The position numbers were made by a program, and so were the translations under genes. The notes beneath the pieces were generated by a model. The model was not told the DNA's origin. It ran no database searches and saw only the letters and a program-made list of their open reading frames with translations. Positions 5,411 to 12,589 of a DNA stretch of 14,790 nt are shown piece after piece. Source of the stretch: Chloracidobacterium sp. UBA3360 (GTDB lineage Bacteria > Acidobacteriota > Blastocatellia > Pyrinomonadales > Pyrinomonadaceae); contig DEQS01000095.1 in NCBI GenBank assembly GCA_002360555.1, positions 34,923-49,712 on the forward strand, given 5' to 3'. The first letter of the stretch is position 1. Each line of letters opens with the position of its first letter.

Positions 5411-6262
5411 ATGAATCAAACAACACTTGCACAATCGATCAGCGTCTCCGGCGTAGGCCTGCATACCGGCGTCGAAGTCAACATGACTCTGCGGCCCGCT
5501 CCCGCAAACACCGGGTACATCTTTGTCCGCACTGACTTGGATAATTTTGAGATACCGGCATCCGTAGAATACATCTCGCATTGCAGTTACGCGACCACGT
5601 TGATGCGTCGTGGAGTTGTGTTATCGACCTGCGAACATCTGCTTTCGGCACTCCGAGGAGCCGGTGTTGATAATTGCTTTATCGATCTCGACAATATCGA
5701 GATCCCGATTATGGACGGCTCTAGCGAAGATTTCATTGCTCTGATCGAAAAGGCCGGTGTCGTTGAACAAAAAGCGGCGCGGCGTGTGTTTCGCGTGCTC
5801 GAACGCGTCGAGTTTGAACAAGGCGACCGTAAGATGTCGATCGAGCCTTCGGAAAAGTTTGAGATCGATTGCGTGATCGACTTTCCGCATCCGTTCATCA
5901 ACCGCCAGACGTATAATTTCGTCTTTGAAGACGGCTCATTTGGCAAACAGATCGCGTCGGCCCGCACTTTCGGCTTTACACACGAGATCGATATGCTGCG
6001 GAAGGCAAATCTCGCACTGGGCGGCAGTTTAGACAACGCAATTGTGCTGACCGACAGCGGTATGCTCAACGAAACGCCTCTGCGATTTGCAGACGAATTT
6101 GTCCGTCACAAAATACTCGACATTATCGGCGATCTTGCCCTGATTGGAATGCCCATCGCCGGCCGGGTTACCGCCGAAAAAAGCGGGCATAGCGTCCATG
6201 CATCTCTTATGAGCAAGCTGCTAAAAACTGAATCGGCCTGGGAAGTCACCTTGGACACATAA
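5411..6262 (+). CDS. lpxC: UDP-3-O-acyl-N-acetylglucosamine deacetylase LpxC
   Basis: LpxC is the zinc amidase that commits UDP-3-O-acyl-GlcNAc to lipid A synthesis in the cytoplasm. Numbering from this start (283 residues), GVGLHTG (14-20) opens the first domain. The zinc ligands are all present: H76 in CEHLLSALRG, and H233 and D237 in RHKILDIIGDLALIG. The catalytic His is H260 in SGHSVHA, and the general-base Glu is E75. IPIMDGSS (98-105) is also typical. I chose ATG 5411 because MNQTTLAQSISVSGVGLHTG matches the usual family start; an in-frame ATG at 5384 would add nine residues (MGIANNTVT). Neither start has a clear ribosome binding site. It is followed after 7 bases by an O-antigen-ligase-type gene, an envelope pairing. 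It is not next to other lpx genes in this window. Confidence 0.96.
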   Translation: MNQTTLAQSISVSGVGLHTGVEVNMTLRPAPANTGYIFVRTDLDNFEIPASVEYISHCSYATTLMRRGVVLSTCEHLLSALRGAGVDNCFIDLDNIEIPIMDGSSEDFIALIEKAGVVEQKAARRVFRVLERVEFEQGDRKMSIEPSEKFEIDCVIDFPHPFINRQTYNFVFEDGSFGKQIASARTFGFTHEIDMLRKANLALGGSLDNAIVLTDSGMLNETPLRFADEFVRHKILDIIGDLALIGMPIAGRVTAEKSGHSVHASLMSKLLKTESAWEVTLDT

Positions 6263-6269
6263 ATATTCT

Positions 6270-7826
6270 ATGAAACGGCTTCTAAGCTGGCTCGACGCCG
6301 TCAATGAGATCGATCAGAACGATCGAATTGCGGCGTGGCTCGACAGGATCATCTTTGTTTTCTTGATACTGATGGCCGTGTCCGCCCCGCATTCGATCTC
6401 GGCGTCGCAGGCTGCGTGGTTGATCGGAATCACGGTCTGGTTTTTTAGATGTCTCGTTAAGCCCCGACCGCGCTTTTTCAAAACACCGCTCAATCTCGCA
6501 TTTATATTGTTTTTCATCTGGTCTCTGACCTCATCCATCCTGTCGTACGCTCCCGATATCTCGCTGGATAAGCTTCGCGGCGTCGGCCTGTTATTGGTCT
6601 TTTTCCTGGTTGTTAATAATTTACGTACCAAAAAAGCGGTATTTGTATTGGTCTTTGCACTGATATTTTCCTGTCTCTTTAACGTTGGGTCCACGTTGTA
6701 CGAACGGGTTACCGGACGCGGGGTCGAGATCGTCGAACTTAGTCCCGATAGCCCTCTTATACTCCATATCATCGACGATGTGACGGACAAGCTATTTATT
6801 GAACCTGTCCACGTAGGCGATACGCTCGTGGCGATCGGGAAACGGAAGATCTCATCACCCGAAGACATATTGTCTGAGGTTGAAAGCAAAGGTGCGGTAA
6901 AGATCAAGATCTATCACGACGAGCTTTACATGAATATCGACGTCGCAAAAGTCGATCTGCTATCCGGCGAAACCGCGGCAGCAAAGCTTGGGATCATAAC
7001 GTGGAAAAAAAATTACAATTGGAGGGCACAAGGCTTTTTTGGGCATTTCTCGACCTACGCGGAGGCCCTGCAGTTGATCTCGGCGCTTATTTTTGGCCTG
7101 TTGATAGCCGCTCTTGCTAACTCCGACAGGCGAAAAATGGCCGTTGTTTTGGGCATTGTTCTCGCCGCGTTTCTGGTTGCGCTTTTGTTGACCGTGACGC
7201 GCGCTTCGCAGGCTGCGTTTGTGGTGTCGTCGCTTGTCGTAGCAATGATCGGAACGTCGCGCAAAACGGTTCTGGCGCTGCTGATAGTTTCCGTTCCCGT
7301 CGCGCTTATCGGTCTATACGTTTTACAAAAGAGCCGCAATATCGGGGTTTACGACACCAAGGATAATTCGACCACTTGGCGGCAGACTGTGTATCGCGAA
7401 GGCGTTGATCTTGCGACCGGTTCGCCGAGACATCTGGCCGTTGGCGTCGGAATGGATTCGATCAAACGTTACGCGAAAGAGTGGCATTTGTTTGATGACG
7501 GACGGCTGCCGATGGGACATTTTCACTCAACGCCGCTGCAACTCTTAGTCGAAAGAGGATTGCCTGCGTTGCTGATATGGCTTTGGATACTGTGGCTATT
7601 TGGGAGTTCGATCTGGCGAAAACTGAGATCGGCCGATATTTTGGACTGGCGCGAACGAGGGGTTCTGCTCGGCGGTTTCGGAGCTTTGGTCGGATTCTTT
7701 GTCAGCGGCATCGTTCATTACAATCTGGGTGACGGCGAAGTCGCAATGGTGTTTTATCTGATCATGGGATTGAGTATCGTGTTGACCAAAACTTTCACGC
7801 AAACACAAGACGCCTCCGAAGTTTAG
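6270..7826 (+). CDS. O-antigen ligase/polymerase family membrane protein with inserted PDZ-like domain
   Basis: A 518-residue inner-membrane protein with about 12 predicted transmembrane segments: near 25-41, 47-62, 74-93, 103-118, 122-141, 262-283, 288-308, 312-328, 332-352, 428-447, 463-483 and 489-507. The family (Wzy_C/WaaL type) joins O-antigen or other glycans on the periplasmic side. Family features are TVTRASQAA (308-316) and the large loop at 353-425, with TTWRQTVYREG and GHFHSTPLQLLVERGLPALL (416-435), which contains H417/H419 and E428. Unusually, residues about 150-230, between segments 5 and 6, form a soluble insert whose second half, EPVHVGDTLVAIGKRK then ISSPEDIL and VKIKIYHDE, follows the PDZ pattern. 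By topology it would be periplasmic, on the same side as the catalytic loop. The gene starts 7 bases after lpxC without a clear ribosome binding site, so it is probably coupled. Ligase versus polymerase cannot be decided. Confidence 0.88.
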   Translation: MKRLLSWLDAVNEIDQNDRIAAWLDRIIFVFLILMAVSAPHSISASQAAWLIGITVWFFRCLVKPRPRFFKTPLNLAFILFFIWSLTSSILSYAPDISLDKLRGVGLLLVFFLVVNNLRTKKAVFVLVFALIFSCLFNVGSTLYERVTGRGVEIVELSPDSPLILHIIDDVTDKLFIEPVHVGDTLVAIGKRKISSPEDILSEVESKGAVKIKIYHDELYMNIDVAKVDLLSGETAAAKLGIITWKKNYNWRAQGFFGHFSTYAEALQLISALIFGLLIAALANSDRRKMAVVLGIVLAAFLVALLLTVTRASQAAFVVSSLVVAMIGTSRKTVLALLIVSVPVALIGLYVLQKSRNIGVYDTKDNSTTWRQTVYREGVDLATGSPRHLAVGVGMDSIKRYAKEWHLFDDGRLPMGHFHSTPLQLLVERGLPALLIWLWILWLFGSSIWRKLRSADILDWRERGVLLGGFGALVGFFVSGIVHYNLGDGEVAMVFYLIMGLSIVLTKTFTQTQDASEV

Positions 7827-7845
7827 ACAACCCATTTGCCCTCGC

Positions 7846-7887
7846 TTTTGGTCCGGTTCGGACCAGATGGACCAAGATGGACCAAAA
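7846..7887. repeat. TGGTCC/GGACCA repeat, copy B, likely bidirectional terminator
   Basis: TTTTGGTCC (7846-7854) and GGACCAAAA (7879-7887) are perfect 9-base inverted repeats. Between them lie two more GGACCA units, the nearer of which pairs with TGGTCC around a GGTTC loop. The first 39 bases match copy A (191-229) at 35 positions. It fills the 69-base gap between two convergent genes (stops at 7826 and 7896). A hairpin ending in T runs on either strand suits a terminator working in both directions. Confidence 0.75.
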
Positions 7888-7895
7888 CGCGCTTT

Positions 7896-8357
7896 TCAAG
7901 CCCCGAATTGCTGCAAATGATGGTCGATGTGTTTGTAAAGCATATTCGACCATTGTTTTTTGTTAAGAACGCCGAAGGAATGCGATTCTTTGCCGTCGAA
8001 ATGGGCTTCGCCAAGCTCGGTCGTGCGGTTGATGAATTCGATCAGGCGTGTGCGTTCACGTTCAAACTCGCGTTCGTCGCTAATTATGAACTGCGGGCCG
8101 GTCGGGCTGTTCTTTTTCGGCGGTTTCTCACCAACCACCATCGGAGCGACGACGTATTTTAAGATCAAACTCATCGGAAACTTAGGTTTAGGGTGTTTGT
8201 CGGGCTCGTAGATGCATTCGTACGCGACGTTGCAATGTGCGAGCATCTGATCGACCGACATCTTGCCCCACTGCCGCTGCGACTCGGGCGTTAGGGTTTT
8301 GAGGCGTTCGATGATCTCGTCGGAAACTTCTTTTTCGAAAATGTTTGGATATGGCAT
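7896..8357 (-). CDS. DUF1569 / DinB-like family protein
   Basis: A 153-residue protein of the DUF1569 type, in the DinB/YfiT-like four-helix superfamily of putative metal-dependent proteins. Visible family marks are LTPESQRQWGKMSVDQMLAH (22-41), ending in H41; SHSFGVLNKKQW (125-136), close to the family's 'SHpfFG.lt..eW'; and YKHIDHHLQQFG (141-152) with H143, H146 and H147. H41, H143 and H147 are the likely metal ligands by family logic. Function is not known for the family; related proteins include thiol transferases. The start has a good ribosome binding site (AGGAGA before ACC-ATG), unlike most genes here. It lies downstream of gnd in the same direction, 59 bases apart with the 29-bp repeat between, so it may be a separate transcript. 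Confidence 0.88.
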   Translation of the reverse strand: MPYPNIFEKEVSDEIIERLKTLTPESQRQWGKMSVDQMLAHCNVAYECIYEPDKHPKPKFPMSLILKYVVAPMVVGEKPPKKNSPTGPQFIISDEREFERERTRLIEFINRTTELGEAHFDGKESHSFGVLNKKQWSNMLYKHIDHHLQQFGA

Positions 8358-8388
8358 GGTTTCTCCTGAGTATGTGATGGTTAATGTG

Positions 8389-8417
8389 GCCCTTACTTAC
8401 GTGCGGGCTACGGACAC
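8389..8417 (-). repeat. 29-bp gene-end repeat, copy 2 (directly after gnd)
   Basis: This matches 28 of 29 bases of 1230-1258. In minus-strand sense it begins at the last base of the gnd stop codon. Reading on in the gnd frame gives TGT CCG TAG, a second stop at the position that serves as the real stop in copy 1. The GCCCGCACGTAAGTAAGGGC core can fold with a GUAA loop. There is no T run, so a classic rho-independent terminator is unlikely. Confidence 0.75.
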
Positions 8418-9826
8418 TATTTCTCCCAATCGGGTGTGTGGAATGTTCCCTCTTTGTCGATCCGCTGATACGTATGTGCTCCGAAGTAATCGCGTTGGGC
8501 CTGGATAAGGTTTGCCGGCAGTCTTTCGGTGCGGAAGGCGTCGAAATATGCGAGGGCGGACGAGAAACACGCGGCGGGGATGCCGTTCTCGTTGAACGCG
8601 ACGACGGCTTTTCGTAACGAACTGACCCGCGAATGAAGGAACACGGCAATATTTTTATCAAGTAACAGACTGTCGAGGGCCGGGTTTGTCGTGTACGCTT
8701 GGCGGATCGTTTCGAGCAGCTTTGAGCGAATGATGCAGCCGCCGCGCCAAATTCGCGCGATCTCTGCCAGATCGAGGCCATAATTGCTCTCGGCGGAAGC
8801 ACGTTGGAGCAGGGACATACCTTGAGCGTACGTGAGGATAAATGCACAGAACAGAGCGTCTTCGAGCTCGCCGGCAGAGGTTCGCGAACGGCTTTGGTCT
8901 GAGCTTGCACTCATCTCATCGTATTCGGCGGCGATCGTCTTTCTGGCTGCCTTTTGCGACGATATCTGCCGCATCGTCACCGCAGCATCGATCGTCGGGA
9001 TCGGAACTCCGTGATCCATCGCGGCTTGCGACGTCCATTTGCCGGTTCCCTTTTGGCCGGCGGTGTCGAGGATCATTGAGACGAGCGGATTGCCGGTCTC
9101 GGGATCGGTCTTGCGGAGGACTTCGGATGTGATCTCGACTAGGAACGAATTGAGGTCGCCGCTGTTCCACTCGGTAAATGTGCGGTGGAGCTCGGTATTC
9201 GCCATGTTCAGGACTCGCTGCATAAAATCGTATGTCTCGGCGAGCAATTGCATCATGCCGTACTCGATGCCGTTATGCACCATCTTGACGAAATGGCCCG
9301 CAGAGCCCAAGCCCATGTAGGCAACACACGGTTCGCCGTTTACTTTGGCCGAGACAGCCTGGAGTGTCGTTTCGATACGGTCGTAAAAATCTTTGCGACC
9401 GCCGGGCATTATGCTGGCACCGTGACGCGCACCTTCTTCGCCGCCGCTGACGCCTATGCCCATGAACCCGACGCCTTTAGCGTCGAGTTCGGCGATGCGG
9501 CGGTCGGTGTCGGTAAAATGTGAGTTGCCGCCGTCGATTATGAGGTCGTCTTTCTCAAGGTGCGGCAAAAGGTCGGCGATGACGCTGTCGACGATCGGCC
9601 CGGCGGGCACGAGCAGCATGATATTGCGCGGAGATTCGAGTTTGGAGATAAAATTGGCAAGATCGCTGCCGACATCGAGCGGCATTCCGTTACCTTCTTT
9701 GAGTAAAAGGTCTCGCTTCGCCGCGTCAAGATCATAACCAACGCCGCTGATGCCGTGTTCGGCAATATTAAGCAGAAAATTGCGGCCCATTGTGCCGAGG
9801 CCGATCATGCCGAAATGTGCTTTCAT
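8417..9826 (-). CDS. gnd: 6-phosphogluconate dehydrogenase (decarboxylating)
   Basis: A 469-residue, full-length enzyme that converts 6-phosphogluconate and NADP+ to ribulose 5-phosphate, CO2 and NADPH in the oxidative pentose phosphate pathway (cytoplasm). The N-terminal Rossmann motif GLGTMG (9-14) lies in MIGLGTMGRN. The substrate loop VSGGEEGARHGASIMPGG (126-143) and the catalytic motif GHFVKMVHNGIEYG (177-190), with K181, H184, N185 and E188, are intact. The C-terminal tail has AQRDYFGAHTYQR (443-455) with the conserved R444 and H451. The length fits the long (homodimeric) form. It diverges from the dehydratase gene across a 115-base gap holding an inverted repeat. No ribosome binding site is visible; AATATTATTAT precedes the ATG. 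A 29-bp dispersed element starts at its stop codon. Confidence 0.97.
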   Translation of the reverse strand: MKAHFGMIGLGTMGRNFLLNIAEHGISGVGYDLDAAKRDLLLKEGNGMPLDVGSDLANFISKLESPRNIMLLVPAGPIVDSVIADLLPHLEKDDLIIDGGNSHFTDTDRRIAELDAKGVGFMGIGVSGGEEGARHGASIMPGGRKDFYDRIETTLQAVSAKVNGEPCVAYMGLGSAGHFVKMVHNGIEYGMMQLLAETYDFMQRVLNMANTELHRTFTEWNSGDLNSFLVEITSEVLRKTDPETGNPLVSMILDTAGQKGTGKWTSQAAMDHGVPIPTIDAAVTMRQISSQKAARKTIAAEYDEMSASSDQSRSRTSAGELEDALFCAFILTYAQGMSLLQRASAESNYGLDLAEIARIWRGGCIIRSKLLETIRQAYTTNPALDSLLLDKNIAVFLHSRVSSLRKAVVAFNENGIPAACFSSALAYFDAFRTERLPANLIQAQRDYFGAHTYQRIDKEGTFHTPDWEK

Positions 9827-9838
9827 ATAATAATATTC

Positions 9839-9913
9839 ACCACGGAGTCACAGAGGACACAGAGAGACAGAAATTATTTGCCCATTACTCAGTGATCTCT
9901 GTGTCTCTGTGGT
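9839..9913. repeat. ACCACAGAG-type inverted repeat in the gnd/dehydratase intergenic gap
   Basis: The left arm ACCACGGAGTCACAGAG (9839-9855) and the right arm CTCTGTGTCTCTGTGGT (9897-9913) pair over 17 positions with one G-U pair and one T-T mismatch, around a 41-base loop. ATT/AAT outside the arms extends the pairing after a mismatch. CACAGAG-like units recur within the left arm and into the loop (to about 9866). A half copy lies at 1194-1216. It occupies most of the divergent promoter region of gnd and the dehydratase. The in-frame GTG at 9909 that would lengthen the dehydratase lies inside the right arm and is probably not a start. Confidence 0.65.
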
Positions 9914-9941
9914 AAATTCTTCTTTTCAAGATTCTAACTCT

Positions 9942-10874
9942 ATGCAAGCAAATCATCCAACGCTTCTCGAGGCAATCCGCCCGACAACATTTATCAAGTC
10001 GGCAAAACTCTGCGACCATCTCGGTCTCGACATCACTATCGCCTCCGAGACGTTTCAGCACACCGGCAGTTTTAAGTTTCGTGCGGCTTACAATGTCGCC
10101 CTCAATGTGCCGAATGACGAGCTTATCGGCGTGTCATCGGGCAATTTTGGGCAGGCCCTCGCTTATGCGTCCAAGCTGCTCGGAAAGAAATGTACGGTCA
10201 TAATGCCGCACAACTCGGCGCAGGTTAAGATCGATGCGGTTCGTTCATACGGAGCGGAGGCAGATCTGATCAATGTTAATGAAGTTAGCCGGACCGAGAG
10301 ATTAGCTCAGCTATCGGCCCAACGGCCAAACGCCTACCTGGCAAGCGCGTTTAACGATCAGCTTGTGATAGATGGTAATTCGACGCTTGGTGATGAGTTA
10401 TCGGAACACAATTTTGATGCTGTGATCATTCCGGTGGGCGGAGGAGGACTGATTTCGGGCACCATTCAGAGTTTTTGTCGAAACGGAAAACTAACCGAGG
10501 TGATCGGTGCCGAGCCGCTTATGGCAAACGACGCCGCACGCTCCCTGCTCGCCGGACATTTGATCGCCAACGAATCCGAACCTCAGACGGTCGCTGACGG
10601 CACGCGAACGCTGTCACTTGGAGATCTAAACTGGGCGGTAATTAAAGACGGCCTGAAAGAGATAATCGAGGTGCCGGAGGAAGAGATCAGCGCGGCTTTA
10701 AGACTTTACTTTGGGCTCACAAATCTGAAATGCGAACCGACAGGAGCATTAAGCCTCGGTGCGATCTTGGTTGATAAAGCGCGATTTCGAGATAAAAAGA
10801 TCTGCCTGGTTGTTAGCGGCGGAAATGTAGATCCGGCGGTTTATGCGAAACTCTTGTCAGCTCCGTCTGCGTGA
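9942..10874 (+). CDS. PLP-dependent threonine/serine dehydratase-like enzyme
   Basis: A 310-residue fold-type II PLP enzyme (threonine/serine dehydratase, serine racemase or relatives). TFQHTGSFKFRAA (37-49) carries the PLP Lys K45. SSGNFGQALA (65-74) is the substrate loop; VGGGGLISG (165-173) is the phosphate-binding glycine loop; EPTGAL (265-270) and VSGGN (291-295) complete the site. Two deviations are notable: the usual SSGNH(A/S/G) reads SSGNF, and SFKxRGA reads SFKFRAA. No C-terminal ACT domain is present, so it resembles the catabolic or racemase type rather than allosteric IlvA. I chose ATG 9942 because it matches the family start; the GTG at 9909 lies in a repeat arm. No clear ribosome binding site is seen. 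It converges on the gspE-type gene with only 14 bases between the stops. Exact substrate is undecided. Confidence 0.87.
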   Translation: MQANHPTLLEAIRPTTFIKSAKLCDHLGLDITIASETFQHTGSFKFRAAYNVALNVPNDELIGVSSGNFGQALAYASKLLGKKCTVIMPHNSAQVKIDAVRSYGAEADLINVNEVSRTERLAQLSAQRPNAYLASAFNDQLVIDGNSTLGDELSEHNFDAVIIPVGGGGLISGTIQSFCRNGKLTEVIGAEPLMANDAARSLLAGHLIANESEPQTVADGTRTLSLGDLNWAVIKDGLKEIIEVPEEEISAALRLYFGLTNLKCEPTGALSLGAILVDKARFRDKKICLVVSGGNVDPAVYAKLLSAPSA

Positions 10875-10888
10875 TCGGTGGCTAATTC

Positions 10889-12586
10889 CTAAACCTTCCC
10901 GATCTCTTCAACAAACGTCACTCGATTGATCTCGTGCAGTGTCGTCATACCGAGAAAAACTTTTTTGACCGCAGATTCGCGCAGAGATGAAAGGCCTTCT
11001 CTTTCAGCCTGACGGCGGATCTCGGAGCCGGGACGGCGTTCGATGATCATTTCGCGGATCGTGTCGGACATATCGAGTAGCTCGTGGATGGCGGTTCGTC
11101 CGCGATAGCCGGTGTGGTTGCAGGCATCACAGCCAACGCTGCGATAGAAGATCTGACCTGCGGGCAAAGAGTCCGAATGCATACCGGATACCGACAGCTC
11201 CTCCTCAGCCGGTACATATGCCCGTTTGCATGTTGGGCAAAGCATACGTACGAGCCGTTGTGCGAGCACACAGTTAAGCGAAGACACAAAGTTATAGGGC
11301 TCGACACCCATGTTCAAAAATCGGCCGATAACATCGATAACGTTATTGGCGTGAACCGTCGTGAACACAAGGTGGCCCGTGAGAGCAGACTGGATGGCGA
11401 TCTGAGCAGTTTCCTCGTCACGAATTTCACCGACCATGATCTTGTCAGGATCGTGGCGCAGGATAGATCGAAGTCCACGCGCAAACGTTAGCCCTTTCTT
11501 TTCGTTGACTGGAATTTGCACGATGCCGTGGAGTTGGTACTCGACCGGGTCTTCGATGGTGATGATCTTGTCTTCGTCGTTGCGGATCTCGTTGAGAGCG
11601 GCGTAAAGCGTCGTCGTTTTACCCGAACCCGTTGGCCCGGTGACCAAGACCATGCCGTACGGCTCTTTAATATACAAGCGAAATCGCGAAACGTCGTCAG
11701 GATCAAAACCAACCACATCAAGATCGAGGTTCTTAAATTCCTCGTTGATCTGCTCTTTGTCGAGAATACGAATAACGGCGTCTTCGCCAAAAACTGTCGG
11801 CATTATCGACACACGAAAATCAACCGTGCGGCCCTTGTAACGCACGCGAAAACGGCCATCCTGCGGGATGCGGCGTTCGGCAATGTCGAGCTCGGACATG
11901 ACCTTGATACGCGAAATGAGCTGTTGGTGAAAGACGATGTCGATCGGATCGACCTTGGCATATAAAGCACCATCAATACGAAACTTTACCTGCACGTCGC
12001 GTTCGCGAGTTTCGATATGGATATCCGACGAACGCGATTCCATTGCGTTGTAGAGAATGGTATCGACGAGCTTAATGATCGGTGCGATGTCGCTGTCCGA
12101 CGCGAGACGGTCGAGGTCAAGAACCTCATCGCCCTGATCGGTCTCTTTGACCAAGGAGATCTTAAATGTCGATGCGGCTTCGGCGAGCACACGCTGCGTC
12201 GAATCGCCTTTACGCAATACGACATCGATCGCTCCGGCGGTCGCAACGTACGGCACGATTCGAACATTCAGAACATTTTCAAGCTCGTCAAGCCGCTCTA
12301 AGTTTGACGGATCGGCCATCGCCGCGTGGAGGTTGTTGCCCTCACGCCGAAGCGGTACAAACTGATTGCGAAGCATCAGATCTACCGGCAGTTTTGCAAG
12401 CTCCTCGATATCGACCGGCGACGGTTGCTCTGGCGGCAACAGGTCGATGAACGGCAAGCGATAACGCAACGCCAGAGCCTTTGCTTCAGTAACCTCAGGC
12501 GGCTGTTTGTCGAGAAACTCAGCGACATCGATTGTCGGCGCTGACACGTCTTCGATCACAGTTTCAGTTTGTATTTGTTCGCTCAT
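10889..12586 (-). CDS. GspE/PilB-type secretion or pilus assembly ATPase
   Basis: A 565-residue hexameric ATPase that powers type IV pilus extension or type II secretion from the cytoplasmic face. The N-terminal T2SSE_N-like region (about 33-135) is short and lacks the usual leading 'RLGELL' repeat. The core has SSDIHIE (186-192), the Walker A motif GPTGSGKT (317-324), the Asp box ITIEDPVEY (342-350), the Walker B motif KIMVGEIRD with E387 (382-390), and the His box TGHLVFTTVHAN (403-414). Four cysteines, CPTC (450-453) and CDAC (486-489), form the zinc site found in GspE/PilB but not in retraction ATPases such as PilT. Its gene follows the GspF/PilC gene after 3 bases. I cannot tell pilB from gspE without the other pilus genes. 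No ribosome binding site is visible; coupling to the upstream stop is likely. Confidence 0.95.
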   Translation of the reverse strand: MSEQIQTETVIEDVSAPTIDVAEFLDKQPPEVTEAKALALRYRLPFIDLLPPEQPSPVDIEELAKLPVDLMLRNQFVPLRREGNNLHAAMADPSNLERLDELENVLNVRIVPYVATAGAIDVVLRKGDSTQRVLAEAASTFKISLVKETDQGDEVLDLDRLASDSDIAPIIKLVDTILYNAMESRSSDIHIETRERDVQVKFRIDGALYAKVDPIDIVFHQQLISRIKVMSELDIAERRIPQDGRFRVRYKGRTVDFRVSIMPTVFGEDAVIRILDKEQINEEFKNLDLDVVGFDPDDVSRFRLYIKEPYGMVLVTGPTGSGKTTTLYAALNEIRNDEDKIITIEDPVEYQLHGIVQIPVNEKKGLTFARGLRSILRHDPDKIMVGEIRDEETAQIAIQSALTGHLVFTTVHANNVIDVIGRFLNMGVEPYNFVSSLNCVLAQRLVRMLCPTCKRAYVPAEEELSVSGMHSDSLPAGQIFYRSVGCDACNHTGYRGRTAIHELLDMSDTIREMIIERRPGSEIRRQAEREGLSSLRESAVKKVFLGMTTLHEINRVTFVEEIGKV

Positions 12587-12589
12587 TTA

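Noticed and set aside
8188..8910. Minus-strand open frame of 240 codons spanning gnd and DUF1569
   Set aside because: It is an out-of-frame reading of gnd and DUF1569, rich in Arg, Ser and Pro, and shows no domain.
9909..9941. GTG-initiated 11-residue extension of the dehydratase
   Set aside because: The GTG lies inside the right arm of the inverted repeat and the added residues are not family-like; ATG 9942 fits better.
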